Assembly: GCA_036346255.1 (NCBI GenBank)
Contig: JAYEVH010000262.1
Coordinates: forward strand, 310,001 to 374,000
Direction of reading: 5' to 3'
DNA length: 64,000 bases
From: Ampelocalamus luodianensis
Taxonomy: Eukaryota > Streptophyta > Magnoliopsida > Poales > Poaceae
Positions within the stretch are counted from its first letter, which is position 1; each line of letters begins with the position of its first letter. A program made the translations under genes and the position numbers. Shown here piece by piece: positions 45,417 through 54,965 of this stretch. The notes under the pieces were generated by a model. That model saw only the letters and a list, made by a program, of their open reading frames with translations, did no database searches and had not been told where the DNA came from.

Positions 45417-46430
45417 GCACCTCTACCTTCGAGACAATCCAGTGAGTCTCATACTTCGGTCTATGTGCGTGCACTCACCAAGGACAACTGGCTTGCTCGC
45501 ACTTCAGAGTGTATTGCTCCTGGCTAGATTTGATGATTCGAAATGTCCGCTGCATGGACATAGCCCACAGCTTAATGACATCCTTCAAGGATGTCTTATC
45601 AGCAAATATTGAGTGCAATCGAACCTCAGTAGCATGGTACTCCCACGGCGATTCGTGCTCGTCATGCGTAGTTACACCCTCAACGTCAAATCTATTCCAT
45701 TCCTGGGGGATGGGAGCTCCGCCTCATCGGAATCGCCCTCATCGCCCTCTGTATAGCTTCCTCTTCACCAAGGCCATCCGCCATCGCTATCCATTTGACG
45801 CAATATGTACTCCATATGCTCTCCTTCACGGCACATCTCGTAGGCTCACCATGCGTGACCGATATTCCTCTTCAGATCTCTATCGATCGGGCTCATCACA
45901 AGCAATATCCTCCGAACCCTTCGTAACGCCGCCCTCCAGCTCCTCTTATTCACCAACATACTGAGCACCCGAGCTGCTCCCACCACCATGATGATATCCG
46001 ACGACGGGTCCTTGCACAACTTCTTTTGGGCATGGTTGCACAAGCACTACAAACTCATATCCACGGCGCCGACAGCCTTCTATAAAGCCCTTTCACACAG
46101 CCGTGCGCATCAGTGTTCTCAACTCCCATCTGATGTATATGGGAGACTGGCTCCAAAGCCGTTGTATGAAGACGCTGCACACCTCAGGGTCCAAGGAGAA
46201 GCTACGGGTGAGCCAGTACATCACATCTGCGATTTGTGCATTCTCACCGTCTGGGTGTACCCGAGTGGCTTGAGAAAAACTACTCAAGTCAACACTGCAC
46301 AGACCTTCACGACGGTGCCAACATCGTAATGCACTTTCAATATAGTGGGTACAGGCATGACTTATTGTATGCCTGCAAATATTTTCAATATTGCTACTAG
46401 TCAGATCGCAACGCACGACATGCAAGCACT
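45417..46430 (-). pseudogene. MURA-type transposase of MULE-2, N-terminal part (truncated)
   Basis: Near the truncated end the minus strand reads ATEVRLHSIFADKTSLKDVI, then SMQRTFRIIKSSQEQYTLKC and CEQASCPW, then one stop and VHAHRPKYETHWIVSKVEV. This is the MuDR N-terminal DNA-binding domain of Mutator transposases, with its C...CPW pattern. Upstream (46.4-45.7 kb) are family-like but frameshifted pieces (DVMYWLTRSFSLDPEV, WELRTLM, YEFVVLVQPC). Element B cuts it at 45417; catalytic DDE and SWIM parts are missing. A TATA box lies at 47377-47384, far upstream, so a 5' intron is likely. Confidence 0.8.
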
Positions 46431-46819
46431 ACTACATTGTATTTTACATTTGTAAGGCCCTTCGTCTATCATCAACAACTACACTACATTATGATCAAAA
46501 CATCATTCATTCCCTAAGGCAGAGGCCACAATGAATGTGCAGTACAATATTCGGATTCAACCTAAAAACCGAGCTATTCCATAGAAGGCATTATCTGATT
46601 CTGACGCTAACTTGCAATCTGAAATGCTACAAGTGGCGTTCCAGTCTTCTACAGAGCTAATTAACCTCTACTAATTTGTTCATACTAATTAACCTCTACT
46701 AATTTGTTTATACAAATAATTCATCATCCTCATGCGCTCGGTCACGCATTATTCATCCAATAATAGTCGGTCACGCATGCACCAACACAACTTCAATACT
46801 TCTCATAAACATCACTTAT

Positions 46820-47215
46820 ACTCTCCTACGGGCTATTTTTGTCTCTAACTAAAGTTTTCTATCGCTGCTACTTACATACAAATGAAAATATTTCGATTTT
46901 CTAATTTTTTCCTCTAACTTTAATTTCCTACCGGTGTTTCTTATACTACTATTTTTAACTACATACACTATTTTTTATCGCTACTATTTACATACAAATT
47001 AACTACGTTTTGATTTTCTAATTTTTTTCTCCAACTTAAATTTTGTACAGGTGCTACTTATACTACTATTTTTAACTACATAAACTATTTTTCTATCGCT
47101 ACTATTTACATACAAATTAACTACGTTTTGATTTTCTAATTTTTTTCTGTAACTAAAATCTCTTACAGATACTACTTATACTACTATTTAAACTACATAA
47201 ACTAGTTACTTACTA
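46820..47215. repeat. Tandem array, three copies of a 116-118-bp AT-rich unit
   Basis: TACATACAAAT starts at 46873, 46989 and 47107, each followed by TTTTGATTTTCTAATTTTTT(C) and later TACTTATACTACTATTT. It lies between the transposase start and its TATA box, so it may sit in a leader intron. Confidence 0.85.
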
Positions 47216-47270
47216 AAAAATGTACATTACAAAATAAAAAAACTTACCTCACAAACGAAGTCTTCTTCTT

Positions 47271-47320
47271 CTCCCTCCCTCCCTCCCTCTTTCTTTCTTT
47301 CTTTCTTTCTTCTCCTCACA
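47271..47320 (+). repeat. Microsatellite (CCCT)n followed by (TTTC)n
   Basis: Four CCCT units followed by about six TTTC units. On the minus strand this is a GA-rich leader downstream of the TATA box. Confidence 0.9.
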
Positions 47321-47376
47321 AGCGCGCAGGAGTTTTACATCCTTCTTGGCTCGGTGGGAGGGCGCCATGTGGTTCC

Positions 47377-47384
47377 TTTATATA
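47377..47384 (-). promoter_or_regulatory. TATA box at the edge of the MULE-2 right TIR
   Basis: TATATAAA on the minus strand just inside the TIR, directed at the transposase. Mutator elements are known to drive their genes from the TIRs. Confidence 0.55.
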
Positions 47385-47389
47385 GCCAT

Positions 47390-47651
47390 CGATCATTTAG
47401 ACGGTTAGGCGCATGGCGCTCTGTCTCTCAACGGTTCGGCGACTGCATTTATCGTCCAACTGTTGAGCAACTGCACTTATTGCTGCCCCGGCGGTTGGGC
47501 GACTGCGCCCGACGGTTGGGCGACTGAATCTTATTGTCCAACCATTAGGCGACTGGCCATTAGGCGATAGTAGTATTTTTCTGTATAAAAAAAATCGTAA
47601 GAATATATTTGTAATTTATAATAAAAAAATAAATTATTTTTAAAAAAATTC
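47390..47651 (-). repeat. Right TIR of MULE-2 with subterminal palindromes
   Basis: Inverted match to 27652-27880. It carries seven or so copies of (A/C)CGGTT(G/A/C)GGCGACTG between 47400 and 47570, several of which form palindromes with neighbouring CAGTCGCC. Confidence 0.75.
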
Positions 47652-47829
47652 CCCCAAATCCACGGAGGCCCCTCGCTCGGCCCCAGGAGACACTGCGCCG
47701 CCATGCCCAGCCTAGGGCGTAGCATTGCGTAGTCCGTACCCCTTGGGCACGGTTTCGGCCTCAGCCGGCCCAGGGCCACGGCAGCCAAAATATTGGGTGC
47801 AGGAAAAGCTACGACCCAAAGTTTTTGCA

Positions 47830-48780
47830 AGCCAAGTCGTACCTGCCGACGTCCATGCATGTTTTGCTCTCTCTCTCTCTCTGTGTGTGTGTGTGGCTCG
47901 ATGGCTCCAAATTATCATTGTTTCTTTGTGTAAGCAATAGGCTTTGATCTTGAAATCTAAGACGATATATAGTAATAATTGAAAATGAAGCTCATCGATC
48001 ACACATATATAGATATCCTTTTGTCTTGCCGTTCAACAGGGTCGCCAAAAGCAATTTACAACGGTAGAGAGATGGATACATGCAGAAATAACCATCTTCT
48101 CAACAAAACAAAAAAATTACTATGACGATATCGGGAAAATGAATGAACAACCAAAAGATATCCATTGGCAAGAGGGAAAAAAAGAACCAATAGCAAATGT
48201 CTGTTTCACTAAAAAATCAATTTCAATTTACCACTGCTCCAGTCTAACACTGTCTACAGCACACCACAAAGGCAGGAAATGTTTCCATCTTACACGGTGG
48301 CTTATCAATTCTGTCACAATCTCCGTCAGAAAAAAGAAAGTAGGAAGATCTCGCAAGTTTCTATGAGGAGGATCTCACCATGAGACCCATTCTCCCTATC
48401 GTCCGATCTCCTCACTTTTTTTTTGCACTGCTCAGTCGGATCGAGAGGCCCTCGCTGAGGCCCCTCCCCAGAAAATTTTTTCCCCTCGTGAGCCTCTCTG
48501 ATCTGACGACGGAGCGCGTGTGTACAGAGGAATGGGCTTTCAGGTTCCAATGGACGTATCAATGTGTGATGATAATGGCGTCCATTATTTGCCGTGTGGA
48601 GTGGAGTCTCGTCACACACCACCACCACCACCATCGCATTGCCCAGTGAGCGAGTGAATTGTTATCTCTGAAACTTTCTCCAATTCTCCTCTCCCTTAAT
48701 TGGCTTTGACTCTCTTGCTTGCGGAGTGTTACCTACCAAACACGCTCTCATCTTCCAGTGGCATCTAATGTCCTGGGCGG
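47830..48780. other. Centre of the host inverted-repeat element, no gene recognised
   Basis: It contains a CT/GT microsatellite (47868-47894), an AT-rich middle and a C/T-rich segment at 48370-48500 with frames of 75-102 codons on both strands. No domain was recognised. It might be captured host sequence (Pack-MULE style), but nothing proves it. Confidence 0.35.
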
Positions 48781-49158
48781 CTCCTCAACCACAAAAATTC
48801 AGCACCAAATGTTTTAAACCTGGTTCCGTGGCCCTGGGGGCGGCCGAGCCAAAACCGTGCCCAGGCACGGACTACGCAACGCCGCGTCTTGAGGTCGGAC
48901 GTGGCAGCACAGTGCTCCTGAGGCCGGACGAGGGGGCTCTGTGGCCCTGAGAGCTGGACGAGACGATTATGTGGACGAGGGGGAATCTGTGTCCCTGGGA
49001 GTCGTACTTTCTAACTGTGCAACAGCGACAAATCAGCAGACTTAATATAGATGGACTTGTCAAAGAAAAGCGCGTGACCTGTAGACTGTAGACTCAATAT
49101 TTTCATAATGCAAACCGTACCCAATTCGTACTTTTTTTTTTTGAAAAACTTGGACACA

Positions 49159-49167
49159 CGATTCTTC
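49159..49167 (+). other. Left 9-bp target duplication of MULE-3
   Basis: CGATTCTTC, identical to 62468-62476. Nine bases is the Mutator signature. Confidence 0.9.
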
Positions 49168-49570
49168 GAAAATTTTACTGTTTTGGCCCTGTAGCATAAT
49201 TTATTTTCAGAAGTAGCTCCATTCGGAAATAATTAGCGAAATAGCCGTGAGCGAGGAGGCGTCTTGCGCGCTAACGGCGCGGGCGCTCAACCCGGCAGAG
49301 GCGGCGAGCAGACCTACCCCGATACCAGCGCGGTTCATCAGCTCCGCCCGGCCAATCGCGGCGCCACCTCGCCGGCCCCGCGCCACACTCGCTCTCTCTC
49401 TCCTGCTCACCTGCACGCCCATGCGCCGCACTTCGCCGCATGGCCCCTCGCGCGCGCCGCACCTCGCCGCATGCCCCGTGCGCCGCCCCCGCATGCCGTC
49501 GCATGCGCCAAGCCCGCATGCCGCATAGCACCATGCTACTATTTGCATGCCGCATGGCCACCATGCGCAC
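49168..49570 (+). repeat. Left TIR of MULE-3
   Basis: Inverted match to 62060-62467. After the AT-rich first 90 bp it is very GC-rich with GCCGCAT/ATGCGCC repeats (49420-49560), which produce long overlapping chance frames on both strands. Confidence 0.85.
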
Positions 49571-49572
49571 CA

Positions 49573-50070
49573 TAAATAGTAGGTTGTTAGGTTAGTTAAT
49601 TATAATTAGTAGTTAGTTTAGTTAATTAGTATGGATAGATTAGAAAATTTTAAAATATATTAAATGATTTTAAAAATTATGAAATTTTGTGTAGCATTGT
49701 ACTACCATTTACTTATTTCTATAAATTTTTATAATTTTATTAGTTCAATTATGTTTTAGCTAATTAGTATATTGTATCCTTAGTAACATTTATTGATTGA
49801 TCAAAGGCCTGGAAGCACAGTGTTGATTGTACAAAGCTTTGAACCGCACCCTTCCTCGTTTCACACGATTCACACCACTATTGATTGTTTGAGCGGGCCC
49901 TCCTCCGAGCCGCCATGTGTTGATTGTTTGAGCGGACCCTCCCTCCACTCGCCATGTGTTGATTCTCCGAAGACGAAGCAGGCAGGCCCTCCCTGCATTT
50001 GCACCGAAAGCAGCGATGTCACTTCCCTACATTTATGGCTTAATTTGCGGGCCGCGGGATAAAGATTCAC
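49573..50070 (+). other. Subterminal region of MULE-3, left
   Basis: The AT-rich block at 49575-49750 matches 28140-28330 of MULE-2 and, inverted, 61835-61960. Then follow three copies of TTGATTGTTTGAGCGG(G/A)CCCTCC-like sequence (49880-49960), within the leader region of the PMD gene. Confidence 0.6.
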
Positions 50071-50078
50071 TATAAATT
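50071..50078 (+). promoter_or_regulatory. TATA box of PMD gene 1 in MULE-3
   Basis: TATAAATT about 220 bp before the likely start at 50294. A probable splice acceptor (TTATTGCAG) lies just before the start, suggesting a 5' leader intron. Confidence 0.5.
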
Positions 50079-50293
50079 GGAGAGAGCTCAGTCACTTGTT
50101 CATTTCAGTGAGCTCGCGGGAGAGTGCAGAAGGGCAGAGCACACAAATTTCATATCGCAGTGATCCCGTGGCGAGAAGCGAGAAGGAGCGAGTAGAAGTT
50201 GAAGTTCATTTCATTTCGACTATATTTTTAGCTAATTTTAGCAATGTGATTAGGGTGTAATTAGATGAATTTTAGTTTGTTATTGCAGTAACA

Positions 50294-52710
50294 TGAAGTT
50301 CTCACTAATGTTCTTTATCCATGTGTTGGTAGGCATGTGTCTACCGGAGCTACTAGACCAATTCTCGATGAGGACCACGGTGCAAGCCGTGGCTCATCAC
50401 GTATGAGATGGCCTCCGCCCCGACACTTCGGGCGGGAGGGGCTGTGGCGCTGGACGGCGTTACACCCCGATCCTCGGAGGCGGGCTTGTTGCCTTTGCGA
50501 GGATGGTCTCCGTTGACCGCGGGTTCACCTAGACGGCGGCTTGCTGTCCGCACTTGTTGACAGTGGAGGCCCGACACACACCTTCCACTTCGGTGGGGTG
50601 AGATGTGATCAACCTACGGGATGTGTCGGTGTTGATCTGGTCTCCGTCCGGTGTGCCGCTTGTTCGGACCCTCGGAGTGGGGACTGAAGGCAGGCTTGAG
50701 CGGCGCTTTGGCCAATCTCTCGGAGGGTGCACGTGGTGTCCCGGGCATGATCGAGCGGTTTAGGAATTGCCGCGCAGTGCACCCGACGCAGTCGTTAGGG
50801 CGTACCTCATTGCTTACCTTCTCGGCTCTTTGGTTGGGTCATGTTTCCAACCACAAGGGCGATATTATGAACCCCACTTCATCCAAATCGCGAATCTTTG
50901 GTTGACGCGGGTGGGCGATGCCTCGATCATGGTGAGGATCGGCGTCCTTTGCGCCACATACTGAGGGTTGTGTGACGCGCGCACGCGTGTAGCACTGCTT
51001 CCAACTTTGCCATCCGCTACGTGCTCTCGGTGTGGAGTTGGGAGCACTTCCTATTGGGCGACCGACCATCGAGAGCGGCGCGACCCGTACACTATAGACG
51101 GACCCGGCCACATGACCCCATAGACGCGCGACCATGGGCTTATTGGGCTCTGCCGTTTGCGTTGGGCCGGGCGCAAGACCGGCGAGTGCTACTCGTTGTA
51201 CCACAACGAGTTCGAGTTGTTACGAGGCGACATCATCGGTGTCCATGGCATCCTACTTTCACCTTTCGATATAGCGCCGCGACGATATCCACGCAATGCA
51301 TCGAGGACATACCACTGTGGAAGACGACGTCACACGGTATTCGCATATGGTGGAGCCTTACGCGCCCGTGCGTAATGCGGACGATTTAGTGTGTACTCGG
51401 TCGTGCCCCGGATGCGCAGCCCCTGGATCGAGCCGTATACACGTGAGTCAAACTTAATTCGACTATTGTTTGCGGTCCTTACGTCTTATTTTCTAACATT
51501 AATCTCTTCGAAATGCGGGCAAACAAGGTGGGTGGGCGATTAGGGATGGCCATTGCAGGCAGGCCGGATTTCGGCATGGATGAACGCGGCCCATGTGGAT
51601 ATCAGGGTGAGCGTCCGTCGCGTGAGTCGCATGCCGTGCGTACATGGAGTGGTACGTGCCACGAACAGCGCAAGGCCGACCATTTCTCCTCGAGCGCGCA
51701 GAGAGGTGACACGCCGACGCGGCACCACGAGCCTCCGCCGCACGCATCGATCGCCACAAAGGCTTCCCGACTTGACGGCGGTGCGACACCTACCACCTAC
51801 GGTTCGAAGTTTCATTGAGTCGCACTTTCATTAATGAACATGTTACGTATGTCATCGCGATTAGAGGGGCGCGCGTCGAGAGCGCATCGGACGACGCTCG
51901 GCGGCCAGATAGAACCCCAGCCGGGTATAAAAAAGTTTTGAAGCACATCTCGGCGGAGATGAAGAAAATTGTAAAGAACTTGAGCCGCGGTCGTTCGAGG
52001 GACGACGCCCATCAACTGGGGGGGCCGTGCTCACCCGCTGGGTCACCACGACCTAGGGAGTCCGGCAGACGTCATAGCGTTTCCGGGTATGGAAGCATGC
52101 ATCCAACTGGCGCTCCCCGTCGGTCATCTGCACTGCACATCCGGGAGGTACGGGGTTCTTAGTTTACGTCCAGAGTGTTTACAGCACTAACATCGTTCGT
52201 CTTGCGACCTTGATTCCGTGGGGGTGACGGCGATTCCACGTCCGACCGATGATGAGGATACGGGCCTCCCGGCCGTGGCGAGGAGCGATACACAACACTA
52301 GGGACGATCGGTGGCGGGGGTTTCTAGCGTACTCGGCAGAGTTCCTCGGGTTCGGTGCTCCACCGACGCCCCAGCCGAGCTCCTCGGGTTCGGTGCCCCA
52401 TGCGTCGTCCGAGCCGAGCTCCTCCGGTTCGGTGCCCCATCGCACGCCCGAGGCGAGCTCCTCCGCGCAACCGGAGTTGGATGCCTCCACCGTGGATGAA
52501 TTCCTCGGACTTCTCCCCCAGGCTGATCACGACGACATGTACGCCTACCAGGCTCTTCTCCGGAGTCAGCCTACTGGTCCACCTCCGCCTCAACGATCTC
52601 CATACCCCCTCCGAACCAACACGCGTTCTCCGGACCGGTGGACGTATTCGACGGGTCATGCTCGGCGCAAAACAAGGCGCGCACGCGACGCAACCGCGAG
52701 GAGAGAGTAG
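50294..52710 (+). pseudogene. PMD gene 1 of MULE-3 (broken)
   Basis: The PMD order is readable across frames: LPELLDQFSM (50.35 kb), RYTP-ILGGGLVAFARM (50.45-50.5), STSVG-DVINLRDVSVL (50.59-50.63), an Arg-rich middle, VVRAYLIAYLLG and EPHFIQIANLWLTRVGD (50.78-50.93), IGVLCATY (50.95), WSWEHFLLGDRP (51.04), then RPKTGECYSLYHNEFELLRG-like sequence (51.18-51.23), and IAPRRYPRNAS (51.27-51.3). A Pro/Ser-rich C-terminal tail follows (52.25-52.71 kb) with LLPQADHDDMYAYQALLRSQ. Frameshifts are frequent. PMD proteins have no demonstrated enzyme activity; transposon-borne copies are of unknown function. Confidence 0.75.
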
Positions 52711-53189
52711 TGGCTCAGACGAGTGAGCCATATAGTATCGCGTGTTATGCGATTTTGTTTTACTATATTTGTACACATATTTTGGTTCCTATGTGTGTAC
52801 TTGCCACTGTAAAATATAGGAAAATTTCGAAACTTTTTTGTGGAACCTCCCGTGATAGTTTTGTTTGCTACTTTATTTTTTGTAGTAATTTGAAATGATG
52901 ATTGATAAGCATATCGATTTTGAAGCATATTAGACATTTGTCACGCCATTTGGTGCAGCGTGACATTGCATAACTCGTTTGAAGTTGGGATCATGTTGTT
53001 AATGCGAGTTGCGAATTAAAGTAGACTTTATAATAAAGCTTGGGCTTGCGGCGCAAAGGGTTTGGTTCGTGCATAACAAACAACATCATGCACGATGCAA
53101 CAAACCGACCGACTCCTACGATACATATCGCTTTTTGGAATTGAAATAAATTCGACATTCGATGGGCGACTAGTACGGAATGGTCGGAC

Positions 53190-53970
53190 CTACTGCGTGG
53201 AGCGGGGCCATTTTCCCTTCTTTGCGCTCGTTGTTGGACTCCTCGCAGGCCTCTTTGGCCTTGGCCGCAAGTTCCCTCTTTTTGTCGCGCTCCGTCTCGC
53301 GAGCCTCGCGTTCCCTGCGATTGCATGCCTCGAGATGAGCTTTCGTCTCCCGACGTATACGCTCGTTTAGCTCGTCGTTGCGGCGCTCCTCCTCCCGGAT
53401 CTCGTGTGATCTTTTGTCATTCCACTCGTAGAAGTCGAGAGTCCACTGGTCATGCGGGTGGATCTCCCTGTCGATCCACTTGCGGTAGTCACATAGTGCA
53501 TCCGGGGACTACGAGTAGATGGGAGAGGTTGTTAGTGCGCACTTTCAAAGAGGAAAGTTGCGGAAACATCTTCGTAACGAGATCTTACGTGCGCGATAAC
53601 TTCTCGTGTCGAAAGCGGCGATCGGGATAGTCGAGGAGTAGTTTGTACAACGATGCGCATGCCTAGGCTTAGCGGATGCTTGGACTTGAAGAACTTGCGG
53701 GTCCCTGCACCGCGAGAGGCGGCGTCTCCCCCTACGGTGGGTCTTTGCGGCGAACAGCTTCGGTTGGAGGTTCGGCTCGGGTTCTTTGCTACGGGGCCTC
53801 TTTGGCCTTAGCCTCATTGTGGAGAGCTGCGATCTGGCGTCGATCTCTTCTTAGGACCCGGACGCTGATGCTCACTGCTTCATCGTCCATCTCCCCAGAC
53901 CCTTGCCGATTACGCATCTCGTCCCATTAGCCGTCATCTTGTCCCATTAGCTTACGCCTCTTGTCCATCT
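53190..53970 (-). pseudogene. GRF-like/coiled-coil gene 1 of MULE-3 (broken)
   Basis: On the minus strand the second half reads LCDYRKWIDREIHPHDQW (about 53.5 kb), followed by a long charged helix with EEERRNDELNERIRRETK and EACNRREREARETERDKKRE (53.4-53.25 kb), ending near 53.19 kb. The C-Y-KWID motif and coiled coil match the GRF genes at 57.9-58.5 kb and 29.9 kb. The first half (53.95-53.6 kb) is basic and frameshifted, and its zinc-finger cysteines are not clear. A TATA box is at 54047-54055. It is transcribed toward PMD gene 1. Confidence 0.55.
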
Positions 53971-54046
53971 CGGCGTGGTCAAGGAAGTTGTGCTGTAGTG
54001 TTGGGTTTTGTTGTGTATTGTTCTCTCCCAGGTATCCTCCACCCCC

Positions 54047-54055
54047 TTTTATAAG
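54047..54055 (-). promoter_or_regulatory. TATA box of GRF-like gene 1
   Basis: CTTATAAAA on the minus strand in a GGGGG context, matching the TATA region at 30281-30288 in MULE-2. Confidence 0.5.
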
Positions 54056-54236
54056 CAACCTAGTTGGAATGGAATGATTTTTTTATGCACAGTCTTGTCT
54101 TGTCATGTCATGTCGATATGGAAAGCTGACAAGGTAGAGTGTTGTCACGTCCGGCTTTGCAGAAAGTAGTCATGTCAACGTTTGCAGAGTCATGTCTTTT
54201 CGGTGTGGCGAGGAGAGAAGTAGAGTGTTATCATGT

Positions 54237-54775
54237 CCCCTGGCGGGGCGCGCGGTAGGGACTCGAGGACACCCCCTCGGCGAGCGCGGCGGGGAGGGAC
54301 TTGCCCCTCTAGCGAGCCGCGTGAGGACTGCTCCCCGCGAACGCGTAGGGACTGCCCCCTCGGCGGACGCTTGGTAGGGACTGCCCCTGCGGGCGGCAGC
54401 GGTAGGACTGCCCCTCGGCGGGCCAGCGGTGAGGACCTGCCCCCTCGCGAACGCGGTGAGGACTGCCCCTCTCGCGACGCTGTGATGAGGACTGCCCCTC
54501 ACTGGCGGGCCTTGGTGAGGGACCTGCCCCTGGCGGAGCCTTGGTGAGGACACCCCCTCGGCGGGCGCGATGGGAGGACACCACGCCGCTCGGCGTAGTA
54601 GGGACTCGAGGACTGCACCCTCAGCGGGCCAGCGGTAGGGAGGGACTGCCCCCTCGCGAGCAGCGGTAGGGACTGCCCCTCGCGAGCAACGGTAGGGAGG
54701 ACACGCCCCCTCTGCGAGCGCGGTAGGGAGGACCTGCCCCTCGCAGCAGCGTGGTAGGGACCTGCCCCTATGGTG
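54237..54775 (+). repeat. GC-rich minisatellite between divergent promoters
   Basis: About 14 imperfect units of 30-40 bp built on GGTAGGGACTGCCCCTCG(G)CG followed by GGC/GAGC. It fills the space between the TATA box of the minus-strand GRF-like gene and that of the + strand transposase. Open frames in it are Arg/Pro/Gly repeats without meaning. Confidence 0.9.
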
Positions 54776-54779
54776 CGGC

Positions 54780-54789
54780 TATTTAAAGG
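54780..54789 (+). promoter_or_regulatory. TATA box of the MULE-3 transposase gene
   Basis: TATTTAAAGG directly after the minisatellite. A leader intron (GTAAGTTAAT at 54890 to TTTTCGTCAG at 54963) appears to separate it from the ATG at 54966. Confidence 0.55.
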
Positions 54790-54965
54790 CTCGATCGCAC
54801 ACTCGGTCGTCGTTCCTCTCGGGAAAGTCTCCCTCTTTCTGAGGTGCCTCCCGCTCCTGAACTTACCATCTGCCGAAGTCGGCGTAACGGTAAGTTAATT
54901 TGATCAACAATCGTATTACTTTAATGGTGTGTTTAGGCTTAAATATTGTTTTGTTTTCGTCAGAA

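Larger units (their letters stand above)
27652..47651. mobile_element. MULE-2: Mutator-like element with MURA and GRF genes, containing nested gypsy elements
   Basis: The left end (27652 on) and right end (back from 47651) are inverted repeats over about 230-260 bp: GATTTTTTTTTAAAAATAAT against GAATTTTTTTAAAAATAAT, then TATTATAAATTACAAAT(T/A)TATTCTT, then a palindrome-rich block. Flanks are CCCCAAGAT (27643-27651) and CCCCAAATC (47652-47660), a 9-bp duplication if one G is an indel. Without the gypsy insertions (30573-45416) the element is about 5.2 kb. It carries a transposase start on the minus strand near the right end and a GRF-type gene on the minus strand near the left. The middle and end of the transposase are gone. 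Confidence 0.8.
27590..49040. mobile_element. Small inverted-repeat element that hosts MULE-2
   Basis: 27614-27650 plus 47660-47810 together match the reverse complement of 48780-49010: GACACAGATTCCCC, GCGTTGCGTAGTCCGT, GGGCACGGTTT and CAGGGCCACGG occur in the same order. Removing MULE-2 rejoins the left arm, so an older element of about 1.45 kb existed before MULE-2 inserted. The centre (47.83-48.78 kb) holds no recognised gene. Outer boundaries and target duplication could not be fixed. Confidence 0.55.

Noticed and set aside
49207..49575. Overlapping frames of about 100 codons on both strands
   Set aside because: They lie in the GC-rich part of the MULE-3 TIR, where stop codons are rare on both strands; the residues are Ala/Pro/Arg repeats.
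54170..54584. Frames of 90-127 codons around the minisatellite
   Set aside because: Arg/Pro/Ser/Gly repeats mirroring the tandem DNA units on both strands.
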